Below the pieces are notes generated by a model. That model saw only the letters and a program-made list of their open reading frames with translations. It was not told the origin of the DNA and did no database searches. This document shows positions 37,002 to 46,209 of a stretch of DNA of 64,000 bases, one piece after another; position 1 is the stretch's first letter; each line of letters starts with the position of its first letter. Where the stretch lies: contig CAPIEU010000007.1 of the NCBI GenBank assembly GCA_948630815.1, forward strand, positions 16,015 to 80,014, in the 5' to 3' direction. This DNA comes from an uncultured Clostridia bacterium (GTDB lineage: Bacteria; Bacillota; Clostridia; TANB77; CAG-508). Both the position numbers and the translations under genes were made by a program.

Positions 37002-38782
37002 TTATTCTAGTTCTATTTTAGGTAATTTACTTATAGAATCCTTGGTAATATTATTATTTAATATTTTAAAGTATTTATCAATATATTGCTGTGGACGAAT
37101 GGATTTGAAAAAATTAGCATTGGTATATTGATTTTGCTTTAAGTATTTTTCAGATTCAACCACTTTTTTCATCAGTTCAAATGCTATATTATAATAATCT
37201 TCAAACAATCTATTATCAACTTCTAATATATCTTTAATTTCTCCTAATATATAAACAATAAAATAGGTAGCATATAATACAAATGAATTTTCTTCATATT
37301 GATTATTATCTTTTATAATTTCCTTTTTTATTTGATCTTTTCTAGTTTCAACTCTACTATAAATTTCAAATGCTTTCAAAACTTTCTGAGCAGTAATATC
37401 TTCATTAAAAATAACTTCAAACTTATCTCCAAAAACTTTTGTCTTGTTATTTTTAGCTTCGTTAGGGCTTTTATAATAAAATGCTAGCATTGCTTGTCCA
37501 GCTTTTTCTGAATCAATTCTTTTTTCTTTTGCTTTATCTTCATATTGATTTGTCTTTCTTTCATAGAAATATCCCAAATCTCTCAGTTCCCTTTCCAAGT
37601 TCTGTTGTATGTAATCTATAGATCTAATATCTCTTGATGTAACTGGATTTTGGCTGTTAGTAAATTCTGCAATGCGTGAACTATATTGTGCATCTTTTAG
37701 TTCATATATTCTACATAGAATTTCTATATTTTTCAAACATTCTACATCTTTCTGTGCAACTTCAAATAATGCATGTAATGTTTGAGAACCATTTACAATT
37801 TGCATATTTTCAACAGTTATTGTCGGTTGTGATATTTTAGGAAATGAGAAACTTGTACAAGTAACAGTAATGCCATTATTATAATAAAAAAATTTACTGT
37901 TTTCTTCTTTAGATTCTGCTGTAGCAATAATTCCTCTATTGATTCTTGTTTTGTTCTTTTTATATAATCTAACATTATCATAAAAAATATTTTCTATAAT
38001 TGCTTTTTCCTTTATTATTTCATAATTCTCAAAATTCACATTATTTCTTATTTCTTCATCATCTACAATGGTTCTAATTAATTCATCAGCACGGACATTT
38101 ACAATTAAAGCTCTAATATCACCATCAGATTTTTCAAACAGTTCTTTTTCAGCCACCTTAAATTTGGCATTAATATTGGTAGGTCTATCACAATTATTTA
38201 TTTTCACATAATAATCAATATTATGTTGCAAAATTTTTATATCTGAATATTTTGACAAACTTTTTTGCAGCCTATCAAATTCATTTTTATCCATTCCATT
38301 TTCTAAATTTGAACAAATGTGAATGTAAAATTGTGGATACTCATTATCAAATAAGTCCCATATCTCTTTTGTCTTCTCTTTTAAAATAGCATTGGCATTT
38401 TCTATCCATTCCTCGTTTCTGTTCATTAAGTTATCAATATATGTAACAATTTTTTCAATTTCACTTGAAGGGAAAGATTTTTTTGCATGTTCAAATGTCG
38501 TTTCACATTTACAATTAAATAAATGCACTTTCATTCCATTGTTTTCAATATTGCTTTCAATACAAATTGCATCAATTCCTCTATCATGCCCTCCATTTGA
38601 GCTATTTTTCACTAAAAATAAATTGTCTGTTATACAATCTATTATTTCTGTATCTTGCAAATCACACTCTGCACCTATAGCCATTATATAAAATGCGTCT
38701 AAAAGTTCTTGTAAATTTAGAGTTTCTTTTATTTTATTTAGTCTAGTCTAGTTTTTATTAATGAAAAGTCTTGTATATTCAT
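37002..38782 (-). CDS. AIPR-family abortive infection protein, 5' end disrupted by a 5-bp tandem repeat
   Basis: The AIPR family acts in abortive phage infection. The core motif FYYNNGITVTC and MQIVNGSQTLHALFE are clear. The open frame begins at ATG 38684, but the region upstream encodes MNIQDFSLIKTRL from ATG 38782 (AAGGAG before it) and then stops. Removing one copy of the tandem CTAGA pair at 38742-38751 fuses both into a 591-residue frame (RLNKIKETLNLQELLDAFY). So the gene is either mutated or phase-variable through this repeat. An N-terminally shortened protein from 38684 could still be made. No in-frame CGG. Confidence 0.8.
38742..38751 (-). repeat. Tandem CTAGA x2 that shifts the AIPR frame
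   Basis: On the plus strand TCTAG TCTAG. Loss of one 5-bp unit restores the frame between MNIQDFSLIKTRL and NKIKETLNLQELL. Confidence 0.7.
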
Positions 38783-38874
38783 TTAATTCTCCTTACTATT
38801 TTGCTTATCTTAATATAATTTATATATTATTTAATTTGTTCTTATTTTTCATCTAATTTTTTAAAATTCATATT

Positions 38875-39207
38875 TTAATCTATTATTTTATTTAATTGCC
38901 CTTCTAATTCATTGAGTTCAGTTGTTAAAAATTCCCAAACCATATTTAAATTAACACCATCATAATCGTGTACAATTCTATTTCTTAATGCTTTAATTCC
39001 TCTCCATTCTATATTTGAATATTCTTCTTGTAACTCATTACTTACTTTTCCTACAAGTTCTCCTATTTGACTCAAATTAAAAACACAAGCATTTATTGTT
39101 TTTCTGTCATTTTTAAATTCTTCATGAGAATATCCTTCTATAAACAATTTAATCTCTTCAATATATTTTAAAGTCTTTGTTAAAATTAGTTTATCTTTAC
39201 TTTTCAT
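38875..39207 (-). CDS. HepT-like HEPN ribonuclease toxin
   Basis: A DUF86/HepT family toxin of 110 residues. The HEPN active site RX4HXY is present as RNRIVHDY, preceded by the helix ACVFNLSQIGELVGKVS. HepT is an RNase neutralised by AMP/tri-AMP modification from its MNT partner. The gene overlaps the MNT gene by 11 bases, the usual pairing. Confidence 0.92.
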   Translation of the reverse strand: MKSKDKLILTKTLKYIEEIKLFIEGYSHEEFKNDRKTINACVFNLSQIGELVGKVSNELQEEYSNIEWRGIKALRNRIVHDYDGVNLNMVWEFLTTELNELEGQLNKIID

Positions 39208-39505
39208 AAATAACTATACCTGTCCTTTCTATTTCTTTTTCTATTTTTGAATTTTTATCTATCTCTGTCTTTTCTATAACATCTACATCTTTGTCAAATT
39301 TTTGTTTTATCATATCTATGATAGCAAAATATTTAAGTCCTCTTATCTTGCCATTACTGTCTATTAAAATATCTATATCACTCAATTCAGTAGGTCTATT
39401 TTTTGCATAAGATCCAAATAATATAGCTTTTTCTACTTCTGTATGCATTAAAACTTCTCTTAACATTTCTTTTATATCTTCTAATGTATAAACTTTTGTA
39501 GTCAT
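39197..39505 (-). CDS. MntA-like nucleotidyltransferase antitoxin
   Basis: A minimal nucleotidyltransferase of 102 residues. The motif GSYAKNRPTELSDIDILID fits GSX10DXD with both metal-binding Asp. It is the antitoxin partner of the downstream HepT gene and probably AMPylates it. Start ATG 39505 has GGAGGGGG upstream. Confidence 0.92.
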   Translation of the reverse strand: MTTKVYTLEDIKEMLREVLMHTEVEKAILFGSYAKNRPTELSDIDILIDSNGKIRGLKYFAIIDMIKQKFDKDVDVIEKTEIDKNSKIEKEIERTGIVIYEK

Positions 39506-39720
39506 AGTACCCCCTCCTTGATTATTAGTATATCATATATGTTCAAATTCTACCATAGGAAATATGAAAAAAACGAATTAAAAAAATTTAGATTCGTTCT
39601 TTTTTATCTGCAAACTGATTATTTATCTATATAATTTATCATAATGCATTTTTACTTAATTACAATAGATTTTCAAATATTTTATAATTTTAAAAATAGG
39701 GTCATTTATATAACTGGAAT

Positions 39721-40150
39721 ATGATTTCCTACTATATGCCCATTTTCTATCATTTCTTTTACTAATTCTTCACTAGTATTAACATAGTGTGCTGTTATAA
39801 AAAATGTAGCACTAACTTCGTTTTCTTTTAATACTTGCAATATTCTTGGAGTATAACCTGCTTCATATCCCTCATCAAATGTTAAATATACATACTTTTT
39901 TTCATTATTTCCCATTGCAATTCCATTATATTTATCCATTAATTCTTTGTTTTTATTTCCAAGATCTGGTTGTGAATGATTATCATTTCTTTTAATTCCC
40001 CAACCAATTTTAGTATTACTTAAAGCTACTGTTCCGTGCAGAACTTGTTAAAATAGTTTCTTTATTTTTCATTATTTGCACAATACTAAAAGTAAACACT
40101 GCAATTATTAATACTGCAAATATATAAAACTTTCTTTTCATTTTGTCCAT
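39721..40150 (-). CDS. pdaA: PdaA-like polysaccharide deacetylase, 5' part (split gene) with one CGG +1 site
   Basis: The N-terminal half of the split gene, from ATG 40150 behind AAGGAGG. It has a membrane/signal helix (about 7-25), then, after skipping the C of CGG 40034-40036, SSAGTVALSNTKIGWGIKRN, the PdaA block NHSQPDLGNKNKELMDKYNG (shown as HSQPDLGNKNKELMDKY) and the NodB-type motif VYLTFDEGYEAGYTPRIL. It breaks at GNH, where the element begins. The interrupted frame would add IPVI and stop at 39706. Confidence 0.88.
40033..40036 (-). other. CGGA +1/quadruplet site in pdaA
   Basis: TCT GCA CGG AAC AGT ends at TAA ten codons on; TCT GCA (C)GGA ACA GTA gives S-A-G-T-V and enters the conserved PdaA N-terminal block. 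Confidence 0.85.
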
Positions 40151-40198
40151 AATTTTTTCCTCCTTATAGCATTTTATGAAAATAAAATTATAATATAA

Positions 40199-40245
40199 CA
40201 AAAACCTAAAAATTTAGGTTTTAACTAAATTTTTAGGTTTTTTTA
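40199..40245 (-). terminator. Terminator of the HipA-like gene
   Basis: AAACCTAAAAATTTAG on the minus strand pairs with CTAAATTTTTAGGTTT and is followed by TTTG. It lies between the HipA-like gene end and the pdaA start. Confidence 0.7.
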
Positions 40246-41098
40246 TTATACTCTCATATACTTCTTTTATAATTTCATATCGACTTAGTATAATTTTCTT
40301 ATAGAAATCTTTCCTAACTTGAGACATACAATCTACATTTTCAATAAATGTATTTATTTTATCTATATTAATATTTGAAAATAATCTTTTAATGGCATTG
40401 TTACATTCTTCGTTTTTCATCTGTTTTATATATTCCATATAATTAATTTTTTTACCACTTTCTTTTAAACAAGAATAGCAATTTAATGACAAATTCTTTA
40501 ATTCTGTTTCATTTATTTTTTTTATCTCTTCATCTTCAAGCATTGGATTTAAAGCTGAGCCACAATCATAAATAAGGGAAAACTTTACTTTTCCTGTATT
40601 CTTATTAAGTAAAAATCCCCAATTTCCATTATGCCTATCTGTATTTCCAATTAAACTATCAATAACAAACATTTCCCAAAATTTTTGTTTTGTTTGTGCT
40701 GTATCAATCATTTTATTTTCTTCAATTACTTCCATTATATCTTTTAATTCTGTTTCTATTTTCTTATCTGGATTTGTACTTAGTGCTAAATTTTCAAATT
40801 CATATAATATGTTATCATCATTTGTAAAATCTTCACATGCACAAACTATTTTTTCTTTTCCATTATATTCATATTTACCTAAAATTGTATTTTGTGTTTC
40901 AAAACCTACTATTTTAAATACATTACTTCCAATATATTCAGAAAACGCATTATTTATATATGATATATTCTTATTTTTTTCTCTAACTGGATCAGGAAAT
41001 TTTACTAAATATTTTTTATTATTATATACTAATGTTTTCTTTTTTTCTGAACCTTTATAATTGTTAAATTCTTCTACTGCATTTGTAAAATTAATCAT
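40214..41098 (-). CDS. HipA/CtkA-like protein kinase
   Basis: A 294-residue protein with the HipA-like kinase core: IDSLIGNTDRHNGNWGFLLN contains the catalytic D-x-x-x-x-N and is written here as GNTDRHNGNWGF, and KFSLIYDCGSALNP has the Mg-binding DxG-like D. The N-terminal lobe has LVKFPDP. It is shorter than HipA and closer in size to CtkA-type kinases. No HipB-type antitoxin gene is next to it. It may belong to the defence cluster beside pdaA. Confidence 0.75.
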   Translation of the reverse strand: MINFTNAVEEFNNYKGSEKKKTLVYNNKKYLVKFPDPVREKNKNISYINNAFSEYIGSNVFKIVGFETQNTILGKYEYNGKEKIVCACEDFTNDDNILYEFENLALSTNPDKKIETELKDIMEVIEENKMIDTAQTKQKFWEMFVIDSLIGNTDRHNGNWGFLLNKNTGKVKFSLIYDCGSALNPMLEDEEIKKINETELKNLSLNCYSCLKESGKKINYMEYIKQMKNEECNNAIKRLFSNINIDKINTFIENVDCMSQVRKDFYKKIILSRYEIIKEVYESIIKKPKNLVKT

Positions 41099-41345
41099 TT
41101 ACTCCCTCCACTTTTATTAATTACTTACTTATTATATCATAAATTATCTAAATCTACTATATTTTAGAAAAATAATTCGATACTATTTTTATTACAATAT
41201 ATCCCAATATCTACTTACATTTTTTTCCTTTAATTACATTTTTATATTTTATGCTTAAATTTAAAATTTATTTAGAATACTAAGTACTATATCTATCTGT
41301 TTTTTGACATTTTTCTTGGTCTTTTTTAAATTTTCGTCATTCTTC

Positions 41346-41374
41346 TTGACTTTATTTTAATTATGTTTTATATT
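41346..41374 (+). promoter_or_regulatory. Sigma-A-type promoter of the agr regulator genes
   Basis: TTGACT (41346-41351), 17 bases, TATATT (41369-41374). The rest of the 340-base gap 41099-41440 is AT-rich; two similar phrases (TTTTTCTTGGTC and CATTCTTCTTGAC) stand 30 bases apart, possibly a regulator site. Confidence 0.6.
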
Positions 41375-41440
41375 TAAAAGGCTTTTGGAAAATTTTAGGT
41401 GATTTTACCTAATCCATCTTTAAATACGGAGGATAAAAAT

Positions 41441-42175
41441 ATGTTAAATTTTGTTTTATGTGACGATAATGAAAGTATTCTAAACAGATTAGATAGTATG
41501 TTAAATACTTTATTTTTAAAACATGACTATGAAGCTCAAATTACTTTTAAATCTAATAATGCAAACGATGTACTTTCATATACAAAATCAAATAAAGTTC
41601 ATGTTTTAATATTAGACATACATTTGCAGTCTGGAATTTCTGGCATTGAACTTGCTGAAAAAGTTAGAAAGACAGATAAATCTGTTTATATTATTTTTAC
41701 AACTGGACATTTAGAATATGCTCTTCTTGCATATAAAGTTAAAACTTTTGATTACATAGCAAAGCCTTTTACAATTGAAAGAATTGAAGAAACTTTAATT
41801 AGGTTATTTGCTGATACTCCAAATGTTCATCCTAAATATTTATCACTTAATAATAAGAACATTATTAAACAAGAAGATATTCAATATATTAAAAAAGATG
41901 GAATGAAGTTAATTGTTTATACTGATTCTAACCAGTATGAAGCATATACTTCTTTTAATAAAATTGAACCTTGTCTAACAGAAAACTTTGTAAGATGCCA
42001 TAAATCTTATATTGCAAATGTAGACAATATTAAGGATATAGAACCAATGAGTAACACTATAAAATTTGATAATAAAGAATGTTACATTGGTCCCAAATAT
42101 AAAAATAATTTTATGGAGGTTTTAAATAACTATGGAAATTTTTCAAACAATTTGGACATCATTAACAACGCCTAA
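41441..42175 (+). CDS. AgrA-like response regulator (LytTR)
   Basis: A response regulator with receiver domain (LCDDNES acidic pair, ILDIHL phosphoacceptor Asp, FDYIAKPF Lys) and a LytTR DNA-binding domain (about 140-240, with FVRCHKSYIANVDNI). ATG 41441 has CGGAGGATAAAA upstream; that CGG is not translated. It overlaps the sensor kinase gene by 44 bases and faces agrD/agrB convergently. Confidence 0.9.
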   Translation: MLNFVLCDDNESILNRLDSMLNTLFLKHDYEAQITFKSNNANDVLSYTKSNKVHVLILDIHLQSGISGIELAEKVRKTDKSVYIIFTTGHLEYALLAYKVKTFDYIAKPFTIERIEETLIRLFADTPNVHPKYLSLNNKNIIKQEDIQYIKKDGMKLIVYTDSNQYEAYTSFNKIEPCLTENFVRCHKSYIANVDNIKDIEPMSNTIKFDNKECYIGPKYKNNFMEVLNNYGNFSNNLDIINNA

Positions 42176-43479
42176 TATTCAATTAATAAATATAATAAGT
42201 ATCCCCTTAACTTTTTTAGAAGGTTATTTACAATTTTTAATATTTTCTACTGTTCTAAATATCTTTACAACAAAGAAACAAAAAGTAATCTATGTAATAT
42301 TAACACCTCTATTAATGATTAGTTGTAATTTTTTACTTCCACAATATTCAGTATTTCTTAATATGATATTTTGGTTTTTATCAGTAATAATCATTTTAAG
42401 AATTTCTATATTAAAAGGAATTATAGCTTTAATATTACCTTCTATAATAACTGCTCTTCTGGATTCATTAATTGCCAAATTTGCACTTTTATTTTTCAAT
42501 GTTACTAGAGAACAAGCTAGTTCTATTCCAATATATAGAATATCTTTTGCTTTAACAATTTATCTTGTTTTATATATTATGTATAAACTTATTAAACATT
42601 TTAAATTTAGTATTAATTTATTAGATAATATTAATAAGAAAAAGAAAGCAATTCTAATATGTAATTCTCTTGTTGGTTGTATTGCAATTGCTACACAATT
42701 CTATTTAATTGGATATTATAATGAAATGCTTCCTTTTTCTATAACAATACTAAGTCTGTTAAGTTTAATAACATATTTCCTTATTAGTATATATAGTTTA
42801 ACCAATGTAACTCAACTTCAAATAACAGAACAAAGTTTAGAAGAAGCACAACTATATAATAAATCTTTAAAAATATTACATGATAATGTTAGAGCATTTA
42901 AACACGACTTTAGTAATATTGTTCAGGCAATTGGTCGGTTATGTTGGAACAAATGATATGGATGGATTAAAAACTTACTATTCACAATTATTGGGTGATT
43001 GCCAAAAGGTTAATAATTTATATACACTAAGCCCTGAAGTAATAAATAATCCTGCTATATATAGTCTACTTACTTCTAAATACCATAAAGCAGATGAACT
43101 AGGTATAACAATACATTTAGAAATTTTCTTAAATTTGAATGATCTTAATATGAAGATTTATGAATTTACAAGAGTACTTGGAATACTTATGGATAATGCT
43201 ATAGAAGCAGCATATGAATGTGAAGATAAAACTATTAATGTAGAAATAAGAAAAGATTTTAAAATAAATAGACAATTATTAATTATTGAAAATACATATA
43301 AAGAGAAAGATGTAGACCTTGATAAAATTTATGAAAAAGGTTTTTCTTCAAAACCAAATAATACAGGACTTGGATTATGGGAAGTAAGACAGATTATGAA
43401 GAAAAATAACAATTTAAATTTATATACTACTAAAAATGATATATTTTTTAATCAACAATTAGAAATGTATAATAAATAA
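42132..43479 (+). CDS. AgrC-like sensor histidine kinase, read through one CGG +1 site
   Basis: An AgrC-type peptide sensor with six or seven membrane helices (about 15-220) and a cytoplasmic kinase. The phosphoacceptor is in FKHDFSNIV. Triplets stop at TGA after CGG 42936-42938; skipping the C gives VQAIGGYVGTNDMDGLKTYY, then VLGILMDNAIEAA (N box) and NTGLGLWEVRQIM (G box). The joined protein has 448 residues. This site is on the plus strand, so the effect is not strand-specific. Confidence 0.9.
42936..42939 (+). other. CGGT +1/quadruplet site in the AgrC-like gene
   Basis: ATT GGT CGG TTA TGT TGG AAC AAA TGA in triplets; ATT GGT (C)GGT TAT GTT GGA ACA AAT gives I-G-G-Y-V-G and opens the kinase domain. 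Confidence 0.9.
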
Positions 43480-43482
43480 AAT

Positions 43483-43519
43483 GAAAAAAGATAGTTGTCG
43501 ATACTATCTTTTTTCATTA
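43483..43519 (+). terminator. Intrinsic terminator after the AgrC-like gene
   Basis: AAAAAAGATAGT pairs with ACTATCTTTTTT around TGTCGAT. It can act on both strands, and agrD ends 41 bases further on. Confidence 0.9.
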
Positions 43520-43559
43520 AGGTTTTTTGTTATAAAATTTTTTTGGAATTTGTTTGTTA

Positions 43560-43679
43560 TTAATCTTTTTTTATTAAACTTGCTGGCATTTTTGGTTGAT
43601 GAAACCATCCAAATATAAAGCAAGCTGTATTTGTTGATTTAGCATATTTTTCTGCTAATTTTGATAACATTTTTAACAT
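43560..43679 (-). CDS. agrD: AgrD-like cyclic autoinducer precursor (39 aa)
   Basis: A short gene from ATG 43679 (AGGGGAG before it) to TAA 43560. The peptide has an amphipathic leader (MLKMLSKLAEKYAKS), a Cys at residue 20 within NTACFIFGWF that would form the thiolactone, and the charged tail QPKMPASLIK with the P-K-x-P motif needed for AgrB processing. It lies just after agrB. The mature signal likely ends at an aromatic residue (FIFGWF); its exact ends are not determinable here. Confidence 0.88.
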   Translation of the reverse strand: MLKMLSKLAEKYAKSTNTACFIFGWFHQPKMPASLIKKD

Positions 43680-43720
43680 AGGAAATTTCTCCCCTTTCTT
43701 TTGTATAAAAACTATATAAC

Positions 43721-43747
43721 AAAAAATATCGCCGGCTGATATTTTTT
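43721..43747 (-). terminator. Hairpin between agrB and agrD
   Basis: AAAAAATATC pairs with GATATTTTTT around AGCCGGC. As a partial terminator or processing site it could set the agrB:agrD ratio. Confidence 0.6.
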
Positions 43748-43752
43748 ATTAA

Positions 43753-44373
43753 CTAAAATTCTTGTGAAGTATTATATACTTCATATCCATATTTATTATT
43801 TGTCAAATTGTATGCAAATCTTGTTATAGATATACTTTGGAATAACATTCCATAAATAATTATATTTGATATTACTTCATTTTTTATAAATAGTGCTATC
43901 ACTATACTTAATGTTAAAGTAATATATGATTCTATTCTTTTCTTCTTTCTTTCATTTTTACTTATAATAGGTACATTTTCTGTATCTGCTGGTGCATACA
44001 ACTTTACTGTTATCATTCCAAATGCCCATATAGCAAATGATACAATATATTTTACAGTGGTTCCTAGTATTAAATATTTCCCTAATAATCCAATTCCACA
44101 AAAGAAGATTATAGAACCTACTATACAACCTATATGTGTTTTTAAGTGAAATCCTCCAGATGCTCCTCTAAATGGTAGAACTAAGAAATACGCAAGTATA
44201 GTTAAGTCTAATATTCCTAACAGTAATGCAACTCCCATTATGATAAAAAACTTTGGTATTTCTCCTATTATTAAGTGGATTCCATAATTAATAACTTCTG
44301 CTCTTTCATCATCAATATCTGGGTTCTCTTTTCTAATTTTAATAGTTAGATAATCACAAAATTTATCTATCAT
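43753..44373 (-). CDS. agrB: AgrB-like accessory gene regulator protease
   Basis: AgrB is a membrane peptidase that cuts and cyclises AgrD. The 206-residue protein has the conserved PFRGASGGFHLKT with the catalytic His, and several membrane helices; the catalytic Cys position corresponds to the C of HIGCIVGS. The gene is followed by agrD on the same strand and by the regulator pair on the other strand. Confidence 0.9.
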   Translation of the reverse strand: MIDKFCDYLTIKIRKENPDIDDERAEVINYGIHLIIGEIPKFFIIMGVALLLGILDLTILAYFLVLPFRGASGGFHLKTHIGCIVGSIIFFCGIGLLGKYLILGTTVKYIVSFAIWAFGMITVKLYAPADTENVPIISKNERKKKRIESYITLTLSIVIALFIKNEVISNIIIYGMLFQSISITRFAYNLTNNKYGYEVYNTSQEF

Positions 44374-44568
44374 TTTTTGCCTCTTTCTTTTTCTTTATGA
44401 GGCTATTTTATAATAATCCTAGATACTATTTTTGATTCTATTTACAAGACATTATTTTTCTTATATAAAAAATCAATTTTATTTTTTTGTATATAATTTT
44501 TACATTTTTATAAAATATGTTTTGTACATTATATTCAAATTTATATCACATTATCTAATATTGAAAAA

Positions 44569-44594
44569 GAGCAGACATATGACCCACCCCTACA
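44569..44594 (+). repeat. Dispersed hairpin repeat, family A
   Basis: GAGCAGACATATGACCCACC then CCTACA, a diverged copy of the GGGCGGACACGAGACCCGCC element at 54258. Confidence 0.5.
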
Positions 44595-44627
44595 TAAAAT
44601 AGATTGCACGTTGTGCAATCTATTTTA
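44595..44627 (-). terminator. Intrinsic terminator of the RluA-family gene
   Basis: AAAATAGATTGCAC pairs with GTGCAATCTATTTT; it overlaps the stop codon of the gene at 44625. Confidence 0.85.
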
Positions 44628-45302
44628 ATTCTCTAATATTTTCCAGCTACCTGTTTTTTCTGGTAAACATTCAAATGTCATTTCTTCTTTAGTTATTGGA
44701 TGTATTAAACTTAAACTATATGCCCATAATGCAATTTGTTTTCCTCTACCTCTTGTACCATATTTTTGGTCACCATATATGCTGTGAGCTCTACTAGATA
44801 ATTGTACTCTTATTTGGTGATGCCTTCCTGTATGTAAATTTATTTTAAGTACTGATAAATTTGTTTCTTCATTATATATAAGTTCTTCATAATCTAGTTT
44901 CGCTAATTTTGCATTTTTGGTTTCTTCTTTTACGACCTTACTTAAATTGTTTTTTTCATTTTTTAGCAAATAATCTTCTATGGTATCAATTTTCTTTTCA
45001 AATCTTCCATCTACAATAGCAAGATATTTTTTCTTAAAGACTTTATCTCTTACCTCCTGGCTAAGTCTTGCTGCTGCCTTTGAAGTTCTAGCAAATACCA
45101 TAACTCCTCCAACTGGTCTATCTAATCTATGTATTAAACCTAAATAAACCTCTCCTGGCTTATTATATTTTTCTTTTATATATTGTTTTACAATAGTAAG
45201 CATATCTATATCTTTTGTTTTATCTCCTTGTGATGGAATATTAGGTTTCTTCTCTACCACTATAATATGGTTATCTTCATATAATACTTTTAAATCTTGC
45301 AT
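44625..45302 (-). CDS. RluA-family pseudouridine synthase
   Basis: It isomerises uridine in rRNA or tRNA. The catalytic block LIHRLDRPVGG holds the active Asp, followed by INLHTGRHHQIRVQL and YGDQKYG. There is no N-terminal S4 domain. I choose ATG 45302 because AGGAG precedes it; the frame is open to 45374 and overlaps the neighbour. It has 225 residues. The exact target is not predictable. Confidence 0.88.
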   Translation of the reverse strand: MQDLKVLYEDNHIIVVEKKPNIPSQGDKTKDIDMLTIVKQYIKEKYNKPGEVYLGLIHRLDRPVGGVMVFARTSKAAARLSQEVRDKVFKKKYLAIVDGRFEKKIDTIEDYLLKNEKNNLSKVVKEETKNAKLAKLDYEELIYNEETNLSVLKINLHTGRHHQIRVQLSSRAHSIYGDQKYGTRGRGKQIALWAYSLSLIHPITKEEMTFECLPEKTGSWKILEN

Positions 45303-45345
45303 AATTATTTCTCCTATTTTCATAATAGTAGGCACAAGACTGCTC

Positions 45346-46209
45346 CTACTTCTCCCAACGTCCATATATTCCACAAGGTAATACTAAACTACTTTTATTC
45401 ATTGGAAGTCCAATTTCTCCTGCTTCGAACTTTCCTTTTGCATTTATAGGAATATTTAATTTTAATACATTTTCTAATACTTTTGAAGATATACCTGTAG
45501 TATAAGAATTAATTAGGAAAAACAATGGATCATTTGATAAAACTTGCATACACAAATTAACTAAATCATATATATTTTCTTCAAACTGCCATACCTCTCC
45601 ATTTGTGCCTCTACCATATGATGGTGGATCCATAATAATTGCATCATATTTATTCCCACGTCTAATTTCTCTATTTACAAATTTAACTACATCATCAACA
45701 ATATATCTAACTGGTCTTTTTTCTAAACCAGAGGAAACCACATTTTCTTTTGCCCATGCAACCATTCCTTTTGAACTATCTACATGACATACACTAGCCC
45801 CTGCATAAAGACTGGCAACTGTTGCTCCACCTGTGTATGCAAATAAATTTAATACTTTTACTTCTCTTTTTTCTTTTTCTATTTTATCAATCATCCAGTC
45901 CCAATTTACTGCTTGCTCAGGAAATAAACCAGTGTGTTTAAATCCCATTGGTTTTATATTGAATGTTAAATCTTTATACTTAATTTTCCAAGAATCTGGC
46001 ATTTTTTTATTATATTCCCAGCTTCCGCCACCTGTTTTGCTTCTATTATATGTAGCATTTACATCTTTCCATTTATTAGGAAAACTTTTCTTGTTCCATA
46101 TAATTTGTGGGTCTGGTCTAACTAGTATAACATCTTTCCATCTTTCTAGCTTTTCACCATTTGCCATATCTAATATTTCATAATCTTTCCATTCATCTGC
46201 TATTTTCAT
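45346..46209 (-). CDS. SAM-dependent rRNA methyltransferase (RlmI-like)
   Basis: A class I methyltransferase of the RlmI/YccW group. The SAM motif VLNLFAYTGGATVAS and the catalytic MDPPSYGRG are present. The 287-residue protein lacks a PUA domain. Its start overlaps the ispH stop by 17 bases. GGC GGA in GGGSW gives an out-of-frame CGG. Confidence 0.83.
   Translation of the reverse strand: MKIADEWKDYEILDMANGEKLERWKDVILVRPDPQIIWNKKSFPNKWKDVNATYNRSKTGGGSWEYNKKMPDSWKIKYKDLTFNIKPMGFKHTGLFPEQAVNWDWMIDKIEKEKREVKVLNLFAYTGGATVASLYAGASVCHVDSSKGMVAWAKENVVSSGLEKRPVRYIVDDVVKFVNREIRRGNKYDAIIMDPPSYGRGTNGEVWQFEENIYDLVNLCMQVLSNDPLFFLINSYTTGISSKVLENVLKLNIPINAKGKFEAGEIGLPMNKSSLVLPCGIYGRWEK

Larger units (their letters stand above)
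35130..39720. mobile_element. 4.6-kb skin-like element inserted in pdaA, with serine recombinase and defence genes
   Basis: The element splits a pdaA-like gene between His (CAT) and Thr (ACA). CATA is shared by both junctions (39723-39720 and 35132-35129 on the minus strand), consistent with the short crossover core of a serine recombinase. A large serine recombinase gene ends 50 bases from one junction. Cargo: an AIPR gene and a HepT/MntA pair. Precise excision would rebuild an intact gene. Similar elements interrupt sigK, spsM or spoVFB in other spore-formers. Excision itself is not shown. Confidence 0.82.
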
